A stretch of 64,000 bases of DNA from Acridotheres tristis (Eukaryota > Chordata > Aves > Passeriformes > Sturnidae): positions 21,411,318 through 21,475,317 of the forward strand of contig CM072891.1 of assembly GCA_037013685.1 (NCBI GenBank), in the 5' to 3' direction. Of the stretch, positions 35,001 to 47,200 are shown piece after piece (within the stretch, counting starts at the first letter, position 1; each line of letters starts with the position of its first letter). The position numbers and the translations under genes were made by a program. The notes under the pieces are model-generated. The model saw only the letters and a program-made list of their open reading frames with translations. It did no database searches and was not told where the DNA came from.

Positions 35001-37193
35001 CTTTCTGTAGAGAATACAGGCCACTGCAGTAAGGTTTGTCCTTGACTGAACATCATTTAAATGTTTTGCAAAACAGACATGTCTTGTACAACAGGCTGCA
35101 TGATTCACACTGATGAACCTGCAAGTAGGACAAGATTGCTGCTGCTTTGGTTTCTATCATCCACTTAATGCCTCCCCCAGGCTATGGGCTTGTCTATCAA
35201 AACATAAATGTCCTCTCCACCTGTTCTCCACTGAGGACCTTTGGACAATATGTTCCATTCCCAATCCTCACAGCAAAGGGCTGAGAGATCACCCTGCAGA
35301 GAGATAGGAGGTAAATACTTCCCGTAGCTTCATGGGAACTGACAAGTGCCATGAGCATTTCCTTCTCTTCCCCAGGGATTCTGGCATGCCACCTTCTCAA
35401 CTCCAGCCAGCCCAGATGCTGTGGCACATCCCAGGAAACCTAAACTGAACCCATTACCTCTCTAACCTCAAGAGAAGCTCAAGAGCAAGACTCATCCATG
35501 ATGTGATTCCTCAAACCATGATGGATTTTAGTCAAGGGATGAGTGTTTCCCAGTGTCCGGAGCTTAAGCTGTACATGAATAAACAAAACATGTGGCCCAG
35601 TAACTCATTACTAAATAAAGAGGGTAACAGCTGAGCAATGTGGCATCCCGTTAGGACTGACACTGTACTCACCATGAATGAAGTAGCCCTGCTCCTGCCA
35701 GATGAGAAAGGCATCTCCCACTGCTGAAAATATGAGTCCTGCTAGGATGCAGCTGGCACTCCGGTGTGACACTAAGAAGTTAATCCCATGAGCCAGGAGG
35801 AAAACCCACAGGTGAAAGATGGGCAGACATTTAATGAGGGCACTGAACCAGGATGGGCTGGAAGTTGGCAGCCAAAGAACAAAATAGACACAAGTGGCTT
35901 TAAAGAAGGGGACCAGTTTGGGGCCTTCACTCTTCACCTAAATAAAACAAACATTAAAAAACGAGAAATTAATAGGATCGTCAGAAGCATCAGTGGAATA
36001 AACTTCATTACAGAACTGGCTCTTTCCCTTTGAAAATTGCTCTTCCGTATACTGCCAGCTGGCAGTGTTCCTACCCCAAGAAATGCTGGTTGAACTTGAC
36101 TACAATCCTCTGCCTAGACCTTTGTGATTCTCTCTGCTGAAAACACCTCTCAGTTGGCAGGATGGGCTTTGGGTGGTGGATTTGGAGGAGGTTTTAGAAC
36201 CTTTTCTCTTTATTTGTTCCACTGAAAATATTTAGGCCATTAGTCAAACACCTCTGGTGCTCCTTGTCACCTATGTTGTGTTTAGGCTAACCCCTTTTAT
36301 ACACTTTTCCAGGAGCTGTGAAAATACTGCATGCCCAGCTATATCCCAGCAGCAAACAAGCCAGTAAAGGCACAAATCTTCTCTCCCATTTTCATAAATT
36401 CTTCTGCTTAGCCAGTTGCAGATCACCCTGAGGATACAACCCCTCTCCTAACCCATTTTTCCTCTGCCCTGTAGTCTCATGCCTGGAGCTTGCTGTTGGC
36501 ATCACAAGCATCAAAACCCAACACATCAACCTCCCAGGTGAGGATGTCACTTCCTCAGCTGACTAATACCAACATGAACCTTGTGTGGCTTTGTTCTAGC
36601 ATTACACTAATAGTACAGTACCCATATTGCAGGAAATGTTTTGACTCAGGGCTCTACTGTGGAAATACAGAGACAAAAATGCAGCACAAGCACTTGGCTA
36701 CTCATAACAAAACCACATCATGGCACAGAGCTACAGGCTCCACAAGCTGGTTCTGCTCTTGACAAACACTTAGCTGAGGCCACTCTGCACAGTGATATAT
36801 ATTTTGTTCACCTGCCCTCCTATTTCAGTGCAGGTGGGGAAAACTCCATGTGAGAAACAAAGCTATGATTTTATTTTCTCCTGGAGAAGATCTGAGAGCC
36901 AAAACAAGGAGCAAAGGAAAAGACTGCAACTGCTTCCATGCCTGCCTGAGCTATGTCCTAGAGCCTACAGGAGGCCTGTTTCCTCTTGTACCTAAGGTAG
37001 TGCAAACCTCAGAGCTCCCCTGAAAGCAGGAATTCACCCTCAGTCTTCTCATTTCTTTGGTCAAGCAAAATTTATTTGCTACATATCACAGTGATTTCCC
37101 ATTAGTCATGGCCAAAGCACACAGAGGCCTGCACTGGAGGAGGACATGGGGGAAAATGTAGTGGCATCCAAACTGATTTCACACCGTGAAATC
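32083..37193. repeat. Duplicated block, right copy (begins at the N gap)
   Basis: 5,111 bp matching 26892-31982. It starts at the first base after the N run. Most differences from the left copy lie in its first 800 bp: small indels and clusters of substitutions, for example around 32368-32385, 32460-32520 and 32660-32790. This looks like a low-quality contig end. From about 33850 on the match is almost perfect. Just after 37193 the sequence continues as unique intron. Confidence 0.95.
35673..35937 (-). CDS. TMEM86A: TMEM86A exon 2, right copy (probable assembly duplicate)
   Basis: The same 265-bp exon as at 30462-30726, 5,211 bp away, with the same splice sites and the same protein. It is equally able to join exon 1 and exon 3. 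Being inside the duplicated block bounded by the N gap, it is most simply explained as the same genomic exon assembled twice. If the duplication were real, the two copies could only be used as mutually exclusive exons giving the same product. Confidence 0.85.
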
Positions 37194-37545
37194 CAAGTTG
37201 TCTCTCCCCTCCCCGCCCCCAAATAACTTGACCCTTTTTCTGCTTCCTGCATCATGAGACATTGTCATGACCAGTGTCCATCTTCCTTTGATGCAGGATG
37301 CTTTGGTGCAGATACTTAGAACAGGTGAAGACTGCACAGGAAATAGTCCATGCTTACAGTACTCAGGTAATAAAGCCTAATCTCATAAAAATTCCAGAGC
37401 TTTTACAGGCACAAGCAAATGGAGTCAGGTGGAGTTGGAAGACAGAGGCAGAGGAGGACATCTTCACATGCACTATCTGAAAAGGGAATGCAATTTCTGA
37501 AGCAGTGAGGGTATAAATAAAGGGCATCCCAAGAAGACAGTGCCT

Positions 37546-38859
37546 TGTGATAGGTTGACTTAGGAAGAAGAAACTCAGAAGAGGTTCTTCCTAAGGGAAT
37601 TTCCTCTGTGGGGGTTGGGATACCTGCAACAGCCAATTGGAGAAAGTTAGTTCGCTCCGTGCACACACATTTTGAAGGAGGTAATCCGGAACTGGGCCTC
37701 TTTGTCTTTCCAGCGGCTGAGCAGGTAACATCAACCCGAGCTGCCCCCTCCCCCATGCGGGGGGGGAGGCTCGGGAGGCTGCTTGGGCCCCGTTTGCCAA
37801 TGAGGGGGACCCGATGGCCGGGGGGAGAAAAAGTTGTGTGATAAGACCTTCACGGCTTCCTCCTCCACGGGCCTGCGGCTGTGGCGTGGGGGGGAGGCCG
37901 ACTCTTGCTGCTGTCGGACGGGCCGGGCCTGCCCGGGTGGCCATGGGCAGTGTGGGGCTGCAGCCCAGCCCCAGAAAGTCTGATTAACAACTCAGCCGCC
38001 CCCCCCCAGCGCGGCCTGAGCCTGGCCCAACTTTTGTAGTTGTGTTAAACTTTAACTCTTTAGTGCTCAGATAAGATTTGCAAAGCCTCCAGCCTTTCCT
38101 TTGAATATGAAAGGGAATAAGAAGATTTCTGAAGTCAGTGATGTAAGAGCTAAGTTTTTAAGATGGAAGGAGAATGAGAAGATGCTGAAATGGCTGAAAA
38201 TCTTTTTGTGAAATTGTAGGAATGAACTGATGTACTGAATATTCCTATAAACCATGGAAAGAGACATGGGGGGATGGAAATGTTCCATTTAATAGATGAT
38301 TTGACTAAAAAGCACCTGTGTTGAGAATTTCTGCCCTGAGATAAGAAGGGGATTTCAGTTTTCTGAAGATGAAGCCTGAGCAGAGAGAAAGGAGACAGAG
38401 AGAATCGTTGCTGTCGAACATTTCATTCTTAAAAGTAATACCCCATGGAACAGACATGACCCACATCTACAACTTTGGGACGGCTGTAGAGTTGGGAGGA
38501 GGGTCACAGTTTGCAGGTTCCCGGGCGGATGCAAATCGTGAAAGATAAAACCACAAGAGAACTGTCTTTTTCCTTCTTGTGGGAAAAATCCCTACAACTT
38601 CAACAAGAAGAGGCTTCTCTCTCCAGAAGTGAACAGAGAAAGACTAAATTGGGCACTGACCGAAGTATTTGTTATATGTTTATTTTGTTGTTATGAAGAT
38701 TGGGAGAGGGAGGGAAGGAGTGATCTGAAAAATCTTATTCTGAAATTTTTTTTTCTTTTTTCCCCCCTTTTTTGTTTGTGTAGTTAATAAATTTTCTTCT
38801 ATACTCTTTCAAGTTTTAAGCCTGCCTTGCTCTTTTGCTCCTGGTTCTGTCTCACAACA
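37546..38859 (+). mobile_element. Probable solo ERVL-type LTR inside TMEM86A intron 1
   Basis: An LTR-like unit of about 1.3 kb starting TGTGATAGGTTGAC and ending TCTCACAACA (TG...CA). The first 450 bp are strikingly GC-rich, with G8 and C9 runs. The 3' part is AT-rich, with AATAAA at 38786-38791 followed by a T-rich end. The layout and wording are familiar from passerine ERVL LTRs (memory only). It is antisense to TMEM86A. No retroviral genes flank it, and no obvious target-site duplication was found at these boundaries, so the ends may be off by a few bases. Confidence 0.6.
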
Positions 38860-40624
38860 GAAAGAAATAAGTTTATTTAAATGGGCAACTCAAACCGAAG
38901 ACATATCTGATGGAAATCTCCCCAGCATATCAGCAGTTTCTCGGCAGTAAGGTATTTCAATATACATTATTCATAGGCTATTGCCAACACAATTTTTAAA
39001 CACTCCATTAAACAACCAGGCTACATAATTCCCTAGCAAAAGGACATCAGCAAGCTGTTAACTTTCTTGTATTACATGCCGAGCCGTGGTGAGTCCCCTA
39101 GTTAGGCTGTCTAAATTAATCAACATTTACCACTCCTTGTCTGCATTCCCTGGAAAAATTCTGGCAGTAAATGAACTCGAAATAAAAGTCATAAAAACCC
39201 ATGTAGTCTCCTCACAGTACTGGAGCTGCCTGGGAACTATCAAGTATTGTAGGGGAAAGAGTGCATAGAAGCATACAGGAGAGTATTTGGGTTAGTAAGA
39301 TATGACAGGTTTTATTTAATGCCTCATCTTAACAGGAAAACACCTGCTACAAGCAGTTACAATTACCATCATGGCTTGCCCTCTCCTGTGTGCACGCATG
39401 ATGAGACAGGTTTTAATTACATTTGTCATTTCCCCAGGAACCTTGCCTTAGTGAAGCTAAGATACAAACTTGTGCAGAACCACCATTATGTTTGCTTGGT
39501 AAGCTTAGAATTACCTTTTCTCACTATCTGAATGTGAATTTTGCAAGCCCAGACAGCTTTATTTTAGAATAATGGTTTGTATTATTTCCATCCTAATAAT
39601 AATTGAGGAGTTCTTCATGCATAAGAGTTAAAGCACTCTCATGTAAGAATGATCTCATACTTCTAGAAGGGCTACAGGCTTCTCATCATTGACATTTCAT
39701 TTCTTAACACTTTTTTCTCCAAGTATACTTCAGATGAGTTATTTCCAACCATGCCTTTGCTCATAACTGAATGCTGCAGTTCACTGGAACCTTTTTATGG
39801 CTCTGACCAAGATGAGGGCCCCATGAGCGGAAATACTTTGGAAAAGTCCCCCAAGAAAAACTGAGGCAACCAGAGGGTGAGGCTGGGGATTATCCTCTCT
39901 TTGGTCAAGTGGCTGAGGCTTGGAAAGAGGTGGTGGGGCAATTTGCCACCTGAAGAAGTCAAGACTAGTATTGGAAAACCATGTACCAATATGACTGGAA
40001 GCTGTGGCTTGAGGAAAGCCAAGCATATAATCCATGATGGGACTTGCTGTACCACAGGGAAGGGGAACATTATTTCTTGTCTGCGTGGATAAATTGGATT
40101 AAACCACCCATGTCCTTTGTCCCTGTGTCTCAGAGAAGAATGTGAGATGGGGCTGCACCATGGAGCTGGAAAAGGAAGCACTTGATGGAGGTGACAAGAT
40201 CCTCTTTGCTAATGTGTGTGACTGTCATGGCTTTAAGCTGGGTTTTGCCATTTTGTTACAAATTCTGTTGCATTTTTCTTCCCAAATCCTTTCTCCTGCC
40301 ACTCCTAATTTACTCTGTGCTGAAATGCAGTACAGAAAATATCTCGAATGCAAAAACAAGGCAGTATTTCCAAGATTTGAATTTCTAAACTGAGCATAAT
40401 TTAGGGCTTTTCTCAACTGTTTTTCTCAACTGCTATGGGTACTAAGTTACTTAAGAGTCTTTAAAAATTAGTTTAAACTGCTGTAAAGTCACTATCTCTG
40501 TATTTGTAGAATTACAGTAGAATTATTATTTATTAAATTATCTGTATCCAACCAAATCCAATGAAACCCTCCAAGACTCAGGCAGACTAGGAGGAAGTTT
40601 TGTCTTCGCTTTTACCGAAAGAGT

Positions 40625-40690
40625 TTGTGCCAGATAATCTCCAGAGGTCCCTTCCAGTCTCAACCACTCTGTGATTCTGTGATTTTCAAA
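40625..40690 (+). mobile_element. CR1 LINE 3' tail fragment
   Basis: AGATAATCTCCAGAGGTCCC, then TTCCAGTCTCAACCACTCTG, ending in ATTCTGTGATT: the CR1 3' end with diverged octamers. Only the last 65 bp or so are recognisable. Confidence 0.7.
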
Positions 40691-43600
40691 CAAACAGAAC
40701 ATGGTAGTGGCACATGCAGCTCTCTGGAGGCTTGGGGCTTGGATATCCACCTCCCTAGGTGTTCAAAGGTTCACAGGATCCCTTCTTGTTTTGTCTGTGC
40801 TCATTCTGCTCCAGTTTGAGATACTGCTGTATATGGCCTGTTCTGACTGCTGCAGGCATATAACCAAACAAAAAAATTTACACCTGGCTCCTCTACTTCA
40901 GAATAAGCCCCATCCACAGAACTACACTTATAAGACAGTGCCCTGATTTTCTTTAACATTTTGGAGCCAATTGTCTGTATCTGTATCACAAGTGGGAAAG
41001 CAAATCCAGCTGCCAGAGGGAGGGAGACCTCTTCCTCCTGATGTACAGAAGAACATCAGAAGCTTGTTGCATTGAAATGCTAAAGTTGAACAGAGTTCAC
41101 TGTTCCTAAGCCTTGCACTGGTCCCAGGAAACAATGTGGAATATCAACTAATGTTCTTCTCTCTGCAAAGCCCCCTAAATCATCCTGCAATGAAAATGAG
41201 CATACAGACACCAGCTGAGTGCCAACCTGCTGTGGGGATATGGCTCACACCAACTGGGTTGCAAAGTGCTGCTTTCCAGGAAAAGTGCTGTAAAAATGAT
41301 ACCTCAGCTATTCCACACTGAGCAACACTTGAGCACAGCTGTGTGCACCGGCCAGAAAAACTTGGGCTGCTATCCTCCACCCAGCCCTCCCATCAGCCTT
41401 GTACCATTTTGTGTCTGAGCTGCTCCTCCTGGCTTTTGGAATCCAGCACTGTGGATACTGCCTTGGTTCTGCCCTAGTGTGACAATAGCTCTCACTCCCA
41501 GTTGTGTGCCAATAAATATTTATTTGGCTTTGTTGCCATGTTTTCTGCCACTGCAAGCCCATGGCCCTTGTTTCTCATTGCCCAGAATATGTGGCTCCCT
41601 GCAAGGCTCTCCAGCTCTGCTCTCCTGCAGGAACAAACATGCTCATGGGGGACAACTGATTGCCTATTGTCATTTGTCAAGGAAGATACTGACTTGTGCA
41701 CGTCCCAAGTTGCTCCTAAGTAAAATACTGAAAATAAGTGCTTGTTATGGAGGGTGGTGAAGAGTTACTGAACCAGCCAGTCAACCTGCCTGAAAAACTG
41801 TGTTGGTGCAACATATTTTTGCAATTAATAGGAGGGTTTATGTTTGTGCTGAAGATGCCAAGGGCCAAGCATCCAAGACAGATGGCTCTTGAACAGGCTC
41901 CACATGCTGCAGGAAATTCAGGGTGATAGATAAACCCTCCTCCCGTCATGTGGAGACAAGACAGGAGGCTGCATCTAAGATGGATTTGTAAAATAGCAAA
42001 TAAATCACCCAGAAGATGGTACACGTTTTGCATGTGGGAGAATTCACATGCTGGTAATCCTGGCTTCATCATGCTTATGCCATGCAATGAGTTTTGCCAG
42101 GTCTTTATTGCAGCTTCTGGCACTCCCTAGCATAACTCGGGGCCTCTGTTTTTCCCACAGGGGTAATGCAGTGAAACTCAGATCATGCTCAGCTGTCCAG
42201 TCAGACCTGTTTGCAAGGGGTCAAAAAAACATGGATTTGTCTGACAGGAGCCTCTGCTGTCCAGCACAAGCTTAAAGTAACAGGACTCTGCCTGAACACT
42301 TCCAGCCTGCAAAAGGACCATCCTCCCAGCTCAGACACATGAATGTCCAAGGCAGCTCTTCCACTCCCAGGGTCTCTTAAACTCCTGCAAAACAGGGCAG
42401 ATTTGTTGGCTTCCATCATTCCTCCCTCTACCTCAGCAGTCTGGGTACTCTCTTCCCCACCTCAGTTAAGCAAAGTAAGGTCCAACTGTACCTCAATGCT
42501 TTGCTCCACAACAGACTAACACAGGGTTGAGAGCTAGAAATACTTGACTTCTTTTTCTTAAGACCAAGCTATGCCTATTTGCCAGAAAAATACAATTTAA
42601 AAATTGGCACGGGCCCTCACAGTTCTTGGGTGGTAACTCAGCTATATTGCTGAGTTGCAACTGCACAAATTCTTAGCACCAGGAAAGTCGCCCTTTGGTG
42701 GAGGCACAGAGGAGCAGGCAGTGGGTGAGGATCAATCAAACTGGCGTCTAACAAGGGCCCCCTGTGCATGGCTGGGCTGCATCAGAAGGAAAAAGAACCA
42801 CAACAAAACTTATTTTCAGCACCAAGTCAAAATGCTACCCAACATGCAGTCACATTAACACTCAACGGGATGTCCAGATTAACCATAGAGGGGATGAAAA
42901 CTTGTCAGCACCGAGGCTGCTTCCAGATGAGCAACTTCCCGTCAGGTGCAGAGAGAAGGGAGGAAATCTGCAGCACGAAGTTCCCGGCAAATGCCTGGCA
43001 GCAGGGCAATGAATGTTTGCCTGTGCCAGCCTCTCCCAGGTGGAAGGAATGGCAGCTTGAGCCCCCGCAGTGAAGCTGCATGCCCGGGCACCATGGGGCA
43101 TGGTGTGGCCACCCAGTTGAGCATCAAAAATGAGCTGGTTTGTGCCAGGAGAGGTGGGGAGCACGTGTTCACCACTTGTGCTGTGGCAGTGGCAGGAGAT
43201 TGCAGGAGATTGCAGACATCACTTTTGCAGTGTGAGTAAAACAGCAGCCCCATCTTGTCGTCAGGTGCTTAGGGAAGAAGAATATAAAACACGCTAGATG
43301 CTGAGCAATCACACTGACCACGCTCACAGGGCCACTGATGAGGTCGCGCTGGCTCAGCAGCCACTGTCACCTGGGAGCTCTTGGATATCGCAGCTCTCTG
43401 CTGCTACATCCGTGAGATAAAAAACATGCACCTGCAGATACCCGGTATGTAAGAAAGTCACAAATGAGAAACTGGAGTCTTGTGCTCAAAAGACTCCTTG
43501 TAGGAGGCTCTAGATATGTGAGGGAACAGTTCTTTAGGAGCCTAAAAGTAGAAGAGGGAGGTTCTGGAGCCAAGGAAATCTTCCCATTGCATCAGGGCAC

Positions 43601-44240
43601 CACTTGTTCCACATATTGCAAGAGGAGCCCACTCCCACTTCTTGCCTATTAAACTGTGGCATTGCCCAAAGCTATCCTTGAAACACTGGAGCAAGGTGTT
43701 CCTCCAGCTGTTAAGGAAGTTACAATATCCATAAAAGTTATCTCCTGTACCACAAAGACTATGAAATGCTGTTAGCTTGGTTAATGAGCTATGCAACAGC
43801 GTCTCTGGGACCTTTCTGCACTATCCAGGACCTACTGCAATCAAGCCAGGCAAAGTCAGGCACTGCTACACCCACCAATACCTTACAAAGTCACTGGGGT
43901 ACCTGCTCTTGGCTTTCTGAGACTGCAGGGAAGCCTTCAAGGTGGTGAAGCCTTTCGTTAGCAGATGTTAACTCATAAAGAAATCACAGACAAATACTTT
44001 TCACCCTGAAGACTCAGCCTGGAAGCATGTTTTTTTGCTAGGGTGTTTTTGGGGGGTGGTTTTTCTTTTTTCCATGACCAATCATCTGTCCTGTCTACCA
44101 GACTGGCACAGGACCCCAAGCAGGGCTATTTTAAAAACCTCTTCTTAACCTAAGGTAGTAATGATTGACTCTACATCTGTATCAATGCTATAGCTGTCAG
44201 CAGTTTTGGAGAGTATGGTCAATAATGTACCACTGTCAAG

Positions 44241-44295
44241 TACTAGTATTAAACTAATAGTAAACTAGTCAATATTAACTAATATTAAACTAGTC
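44241..44295. repeat. AT-rich short imperfect repeat
   Basis: Overlapping copies of AATATTAAACTAGTCA-like units, with ACTAGT occurring repeatedly. Local slippage is the likely origin. Confidence 0.6.
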
Positions 44296-47200
44296 AGGAA
44301 TTCAAAAGCCTCTTCAAGCCTGCAGGGACTGACATAGACTAGTGCTTTCAGGGTAGTTCAATGGCTCTCAGAAGTGAAAGCAAAAATACAGTATTTGCCT
44401 GAAAACATCTTATCTCAGAGCAAAGACTGCTTTTCCCTCCTGAGATTCCAGGTCTTCCTTTTTGTGTAGCAGAAAGCAAGCCCCTCCAAGCATTTCCTTT
44501 GCTCTAAGACTCACAAAAGAACCCCTGGCAGATGCTTAAAACCCTGAACCACAATGGGTCTATTTTTTCATTTTGCTCATCAGAGCTGCAGCGCTGCCAC
44601 AGCAAGGGCAGACACCCTTCCTCCTGAGTGAGGTCAGCTGGGACCACATCCCTCTGCTATCCTGGACATCAGGAGGAGGCTGAGAAGCCACAGGGAATTT
44701 CAGAAGCCAGGTAGCCAGCAGCCTGAAATGCACGGTTCGTACCTGTCCCGGGCAATTCCTCTCAGGATGGGAAGGGGCAATTATTTGGTCACACTTGAAT
44801 CCAGACAAAAAGTTTCTAACTGCTTACAGAAAAGTCTCCACAGCCTATCCTGGAGAGGGCTTCCAGACTACAAGCACTTGTTCTCAGGAGACTCATCGTT
44901 ATTTATATCACACTTTTCCGTGAAAGGGAGTGCAGACTTCTGTTACCCAGAAAGAAGCAGTTTTAGGTAAGCCCAACATGCGAGCTGCAAGGCACAGATA
45001 CACAGCAAAAAGCAGCACATCCATGCAAGGCCCATTGCTACAGACAAGTGCCACCCACTGACATCTGCCCCCAGAGCTATGTGGCAAAACTGGAACCTCT
45101 CTCCAGTCTCTGGTGCAGACCCAAAATAAAATACCCCAGGGAGAGTTGTCAGTTCTTTCCTTGTCAGCACCAAGGGCAGGCTGAATCTCCAGGTAACAGC
45201 AGAGAGAGATCTGCATAGAGAGTGCTTTGTTCCCAGGGCTGAAATCCATCTTCTGCTTGCACTTTTCCATCTCCAGCATTATTTGCACCCCACAACCCCC
45301 TGCAACATTTATGTGCTTGTTGGAGGGCCCCAGCCACTCTGTCATTTCACTGTGGCAGAGGGGATGCATGGAAGGGAAATGGGCACTTGGCAAAGCTCTA
45401 TCCTGCCCCATGCTGCTTTGGCACCAGGGATTGATATTTGTGAGGTAAGGGGAGCCCCTTCCATCCAGAAGCAACCTCTTCAGCAGAGAAATGTCATTTT
45501 ACCTACAATCTGTGTGGAATAATGTGGGTCTAAATGAAGGGCACTGCAGGCACTGGTGCTGACACAGCCATTTGCAGGAACAGCTGAAGAGCCAGGAGAG
45601 CGGCGCAGAAGGCAGGTGGCACACGACAGGCTGTACAGCCCTACCAGCCATTGCCAAAAAGATGTGCCAAGGGTGAAACCACCTCAGGCATTCAAAAGGC
45701 ACTTTTGCAGCTCACCTTTCTGGCTCACACAACAGACTGGTGCACACTCGGCAGAGGTGAGGCTTTTGCAAAAGGAACAGGAAGGAGGAGCTGAAACAGG
45801 AGGGGAAGGTGGCTGCCAGTGTCTGGGAAAGCTGGCGGCTCTGCACAAGAGACTTCTGCTGTATGAATCCTCACAAGGGATTGCAATAATACCAGCAAAG
45901 GCAAATAGGGCTGTGCTGGGAAGCCCAGCAGAGACTGCTCAGTTTGTCTTATGCCTATTAGGAAGCTGAATTAAATGCTTTACTCTCCCTGTGTATCATG
46001 TCCTGCAGGTCGAAAGCTTGTGAAATACTGATATTAAAGAAAATCAGAAGGGAAAAATAGCAAGGAATCCCAATAAAGATGTGTATTTAGAGACAGGCTG
46101 CTCTGATACCTTACAAAAAAGCAGCAGCCCTCGTCATGTTATCATGGGATCAATATGCTTAAGAGACAGGAGGGTGTTAAGGTCAAGGGATAACAGCAGA
46201 GCCACAGATTTTATTTCCAATATCTATTCTTGCGTCAAGATGCTGTGATCTGGATAGGTCAGTATCAGACACAACTTACCTGAAGACAAATTGGATCTTC
46301 CCAGCCAGTCTCAACAGATGTGGAGTGGGAAAGTGCTAACACTAACCTGCACAAACACTAACCCACACATTTCCAGGACTCACACTGGTACACCAAGGCT
46401 TTTACTTGCAAAACCCCTGCTGTAATCAGGCTGCATAAACAAATACAGACCACACTCATAAATGAGTATGCAGCTGCTTACCAGGATTATGCCCTTTATA
46501 TTGAGGGTACAAATCCAGAGATGCAACCAAGCAAAGCGGAAACTTCAATTAAAACATCAGTTAAGTGATCATCACACTCCTTTTATATCAGAGTTGCAGG
46601 GAAAAGCCACAGAACTTGCTTAGTTCCTCCTGCAATTGAGCACAAGTCATTGTGCTCTGGATAGCACTGCTATCCATACTCTAAAAAATCAAAGACACAG
46701 GCAAATAGGGATACAGTGGCCAAGCCATGGCCTCAGCCCAGTTCTGCTGAAGTCATGGGAGACATGTAAATCTGAGGATCTGTCTGGTGTGCCTAGAATG
46801 TGCTGAAAAACAAGCAGCTGGCTTAAGGTCAAACTTCCCTCAGTCTCAAGCAATGATTCAATCAGAGGCTACTTGAGACCAGCACTCATTTTGATACATA
46901 ACAGGACATTTAATGCCTAATGCCAGCTGATGCCATATCTGCCTCCAAAGATGGTATCTGGTGAGAAGTAAAACGTGAAACTTCACCATTCATTCAAACT
47001 TGACAAAAGTCTCAAGGTCAATTCGGTAACAAGGGTTATCTCATCTTTTCTCAGTTTTGGCAAGAACATGTCCTGCAGTAATCTGCAGGAATTAGTTTTT
47101 GGAGAAGACTAGCCTGCTGGTAGAAACAAGGCATTTACATAGGATTGCAGCAAGGTGAATCAAAGGAGCCACCATCCTCACTAACAGGCAGATCTGCAAT

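Noticed and set aside
32083..37193. A genuine tandem duplication giving TMEM86A two alternative second exons
   Set aside because: Both exon copies encode the same protein, the block edges coincide exactly with the N gap, and differences cluster at one contig end. A false duplication is much simpler, although only reads can settle it.
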